Shown here piece by piece: positions 63,101-64,000 of a stretch of 64,000 bases of DNA (positions are counted from its first letter, which is position 1; each line of letters begins with the position of its first letter). Source of the stretch: Acidobacteriaceae bacterium KBS 89. GTDB taxonomy: Bacteria > Acidobacteriota > Terriglobia > Terriglobales > Acidobacteriaceae. Both the position numbers and the translations under genes were made by a program. The stretch is from the NCBI GenBank assembly GCA_000381605.1, contig KB906760.1, forward strand, positions 124,001-188,000. The letters are read 5' to 3'. The notes under the pieces are model-generated. The model ran no database searches. It was not told where the DNA came from and saw only the letters and a list, made by a program, of their open reading frames with translations.

Positions 63101-64000
63101 ATAACCCTCTCCCGAACACCCCGGTAACGATAACCGAGCCGATTCCTTCCGGAGTAACTGGCCCAGTCTCGTTCTTTGACGGTCCGACCCTCTTGGGAAC
63201 TGCGCCGATAATCAACGGGCAGGCCACGTTGACCGTGCTCTCCTTACCGATTGGCACGAATCAAATAACCGTTACGGCGATAAATACCGCTACAAGCAGC
63301 ACGATCACATCGCCGCCGACGCAGGTGACAGTGGCGAAAGAAGCTGTAACCATAACGTTGGCATCTTCGGCGAACCCAACGAGTCCTGGTCAGGCCGTGA
63401 CCTTTGCGGCTACAGTCCACGCCGGGGCAACTGGTTCAGTAACCTTCGTCGATGGCACAACCATTCTGGGTGTGGGAACTATCAACGCCGCCGGCGTCGC
63501 ATCCTTCACGACCTCAACCTTGGCGATCGGATCTCATCCCATCACGGCATCCTATGCGGGCGATTCCGGCTACAACGCCGCAACCTCCGCCGTACTTACT
63601 CAGGTCGTCGGCAAAATCCCAACCGTAACTACGATCACTGTAAGCGGACCGGCACAGCTCCTTCACACGGGAGTGACCTTTACCGCGACCGTCACTGCTC
63701 CAAGCCCCAATGCCACCGGAACCGTGACCTTCATGGAAGGTACAACAATCCTGGGTACCTCTCCGGTTAGCGCAAACGGAGGCGTCGTCGTCACGCTGAC
63801 CACGAACGCAAATGCGTCCTTCGCAACAACCAGCCTTCTAACTGGTTCTCATCAGATTGTGGCGGTCTATTCAGGCGACAGTACCTTCGCTCCAAGTACG
63901 TCGGCGCCCGCTGCAAACATTGTGGAAGACTTCACCAATACAAACACTGGTCCGGCAAGTCAAAATATCTTCCCAGGCGCCACTACCACCTACAACTTCA
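57124..64000 (+). CDS. Giant secreted Ig-like repeat protein with FG-GAP propeller, 3' end outside window
   Basis: The frame is open from the ATG at 57124 to the right edge (2292 codons). A signal-anchor-like hydrophobic region (FVVFAMVTTMTAAAFAAPA-type) is followed by an Ig-like module. A second Ig-like module is interrupted (about 57770-58810) by FG-GAP/VCBS repeats, seen as LGNGDGTF, ADYNRDGNTDIALG, GDFNSDGLLDFAV, ADFNHDGKDDIAYA, GDYNNDGNADLIG. From about 58970 some 18 Ig-like (Big_3_5-type) modules of about 91 aa follow, each with G-TGTVTF and ITATYGGD-like strands. AAGGGA precedes the ATG. Such proteins are adhesins or matrix proteins. No stop or C-terminal anchor is visible. Confidence 0.85.
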   Translation, partial: MTRMFSSSLCSSVLSSIGKFCAKAFVVFAMVTTMTAAAFAAPAPTATTLAISATSVPYKTPITLTATVTSSGSPVTTGIVLFCEATAIFCENNSALGIAQLTFPGATASVKLGSGPIGNHSYKAVFRANNTYASSLSNTVTYSVTGTYLSTISLTSAGSVGNYSLTGTVDGLGSLTTGPTGTISFLDTSNGNNVLGTENLVVSTLATTFLQNGPFAIGGPGATQRSAAIASAYLNKDNNLDVVTGDAGQTISVLLGNGDGTFKPKVNYPGCTVGKVLQIVLADYNRDGNTDIALGCSDGTNGGLLILVGNGDGTFLNPVLYPTGDVASIAMGDFNSDGLLDFAVTDNAQQNVIFYKGNGNGTFTKQAAATISTGTITRGIVVADFNHDGKDDIAYALASAVPGSTLFDLHVALGNGDGTFTTQAAPAATQIGEFLTAGDTNADDKADIIAATITEPGGGIIGNSLFVLLGNGNGTFQTPVAYLSDIPSDPHLADVNGDGIPDIIAGGSTGALVYQGNGDGTFQPYLEPKIGGFALTYAVNAGDYNNDGNADLIGTDADTPRAAVSLSQVQQTSVASALTNVAVFPLGSGIHNVDASYSGDSIYVGSISTTVPLRAAPVDTSLSLTGSPATANLAGLPVTLTAVLSPYTVVGPPTTNTNGEPVNFFSGTTFLGSGNLSNGVATLTTTALVTGVDSLSAVFPGDSNYNSSTSNFLPYTVSDILLTSSVNPSVYQQSVIFTATLGSSKTGTVNFLDDGTVIGTAVINGPIVTFTTSSLSVGSHNITAQYNSSTSPVLLQVVNKATPTVTVTTSGPSTFGGTVTITASVPSGVTGTITFTSGGLSLGSGTIVNGTVSVTTTALTPPSDVITATYSGDTHYNSAVGTVTQTVGKASPSSTLTSSLNPSLPGAAVTFTDTLPSNVTGTVTFTSGSTTLGTSTVTGGIATITTSTLPLGSDVVTATYNGDTNFNSSVATVTQTVAKATPTVTVSAPGTTTFGQSVTITASVPNGPTGTITITSGGVTLGSGTITSSNGTVTITTTVLPVGSDLITATYDGDATNNSATGTTTHTVTKASPAETLASSINPSTFGQSVTFTATLPTNTTGTVTFMNGATVLGTSAVTNGVATVTTSTLAAGSDPITATYNGDSNNSTATASLTQTVNKTTPPITVTTSGPSTSGAPVTITTTLPPGTTGTVTVTSGGTTLGSGPVNPTTGTVTITTTTLPVGSDPITATYGGDSNNNPATGTTTQVVTKATPGVSLISSLNPSTEGQSVTFTATLPSGVTGTVTFTSGTTALGTSTLAGGTATATTSSLPIGSDPITATYNGDGNNNSATGTLTQVVNKPTPAISVTTSGPSTFGNPVTITTTLPPGTTGTVTITSGGTTLGSGPVNSTTGTVTITTSTLPVGTDPITATYGGDANNTPATGTTTQVVSKATTTVSLTSSLNPSIFNQSVTFIATVPAGVTGTVTFLDGSAALGTGTLTNGTATFATSTLNVGVHTITASYGGDTNNSSAVSAPLSQTVNKATPVLPIPVVSTNSPTVGSPVTITETVPPGVSGPVTFSNGSTPIGTAPIVGGVATITVSNLPLGTDQISASTPGDANNNPAISPPVSVTVVKTAPTVTVISSLNPSTVDQPVTFTATAPAGATGTITFFDGSTALGTGTLNNGQATLTTSTLIIGSHTITVSYSGDTNNNPATSVPLTQIVNKTTPPITVTTSGPSTSGDPVTITTTLPIGTTGTVTVTSGGTTLGSGPVNPTTGTVTITTTILPVGTDPITATYGGDTNNGPATGTTMQIVSRATTTVSLTSSLNPSTFSQSVTFTATVHAGVTGTVTFLDGPSTLGAGAIVNGTATLTTSTLNAGVHIITASYGGDSNYSAATSAPLTQTVNKASPVIPPPVVSAPNTPANTPETITETVPPGVTGTVTFSNGTTPIGTAPIVGGVATITVPSLPVGTNPITATTSGDANNNPATSAPTIVTVTQGTPVLVAPIVSSNNPLPNTPVTITEPIPSGVTGPVSFFDGPTLLGTAPIINGQATLTVLSLPIGTNQITVTAINTATSSTITSPPTQVTVAKEAVTITLASSANPTSPGQAVTFAATVHAGATGSVTFVDGTTILGVGTINAAGVASFTTSTLAIGSHPITASYAGDSGYNAATSAVLTQVVGKIPTVTTITVSGPAQLLHTGVTFTATVTAPSPNATGTVTFMEGTTILGTSPVSANGGVVVTLTTNANASFATTSLLTGSHQIVAVYSGDSTFAPSTSAPAANIVEDFTNTNTGPASQNIFPGATTTYNF
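59520..63930 (+). repeat. Tandem Ig-like module array with two-module (about 540 bp) period
   Basis: Module starts recur near 59520, 59788, 60056, 60330, 60598, 60871, 61139, 61411 and on (about 270 nt each). Type A modules begin TVTTSGPST and type B modules SLTSSLNPST; A and B alternate at first, and then blocks of four repeat: the modules at 61139-62232 and 62233-63330 are homologous in order. DNA is very alike between 60598-60870 and 62233-62505, which points to recent segmental duplication. Confidence 0.75.

Noticed and set aside
58348..63257. Many minus-strand frames of 60-130 codons opposite the Ig-like array
   Set aside because: They repeat with the same period as the array and read as VVTVTVPV-like sequence, the mirror of ACN-rich codons; they are shadows of the large gene.
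1..64000. CRISPR array, tRNA, rRNA, transposase or prophage
   Set aside because: No spaced identical repeats, no T-loop/acceptor pattern, and no mobile-element protein signature were seen when reading through; the Ig-like repeats at the right end are coding.

Overview
The window looks like chromosomal DNA from a soil-type Acidobacteriota of the Terriglobia (Acidobacteriaceae) group. The reasons are the overall gene style: a winged-helix regulator fused to a membrane segment and TPRs, small secreted proteins of an acidobacterial type, a very large Ig-like repeat protein, a DUF6298-type carbohydrate protein, a membrane MutS homologue, and an intergenic TCATCCCGAGCGAAGCGAGG-type repeat. This is an inference from gene families and no 16S gene is present. 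No rRNA, tRNA, CRISPR array, transposase or phage gene was seen.

Layout. 1-6.7 kb: minus-strand genes for a Tat-type M81 (MlrC-like) peptidase (cut by the left edge), a dienelactone hydrolase-like protein, and a VOC protein / acyl-CoA ligase / lysophospholipid acyltransferase operon. 7-13 kb: a ToxR/CadC-like TPR regulator, an outer-membrane protein, a PLC-like phosphodiesterase, and a GRP sugar transporter with ribokinase. 13.2-17.5 kb: a sulfate assimilation operon (cysD-cysN-cysH-tauE) preceded by a short polycysteine leader ORF under its own plausible promoter. 17.5-20 kb: D-tartrate dehydratase-like enzyme and dicarboxylate symporter. 20.8-31 kb: secreted beta-helix/DUF6298 protein, FHA-GAF-PP2C phosphatase, penicillin acylase and GT39 glycosyltransferase. 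31-39 kb: GntR, membrane MutS-like ATPase, TetR, then etfB-etfA-etfD, an electron route from acyl-CoA dehydrogenases to the quinone pool. 41-46.6 kb: a tightly packed cassette of MBOAT acyltransferase, two SGNH hydrolase-like proteins, an acyl carrier protein and a KAS III-like protein with Ser in place of the catalytic Cys. 46.7-49.4 kb: a three-repeat propeller-like protein and an ArsR-family/SulP transporter pair with a palindromic operator candidate. 49.4-56.7 kb: amino-sugar catabolism (nanE, FucP-type transporter, GntR/UTRA regulator, nagA, SIS-domain deaminase-like protein) with a lactonase. 57.1 kb to the right edge: an open reading frame of more than 2,290 codons for a secreted Ig-like repeat protein with an FG-GAP propeller.

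The strongest leads for new biology are the Cys-codon leader upstream of cysD, the MBOAT-SGNH-SGNH-ACP-KAS III(Ser) cassette, the decayed APS-kinase tail on CysN, the repeated RKKW tail on EtfD, and a structured gene-free region near 49.5 kb. Several starts were moved from the longest frame because of clear Shine-Dalgarno sequences; these are explained in the entries.
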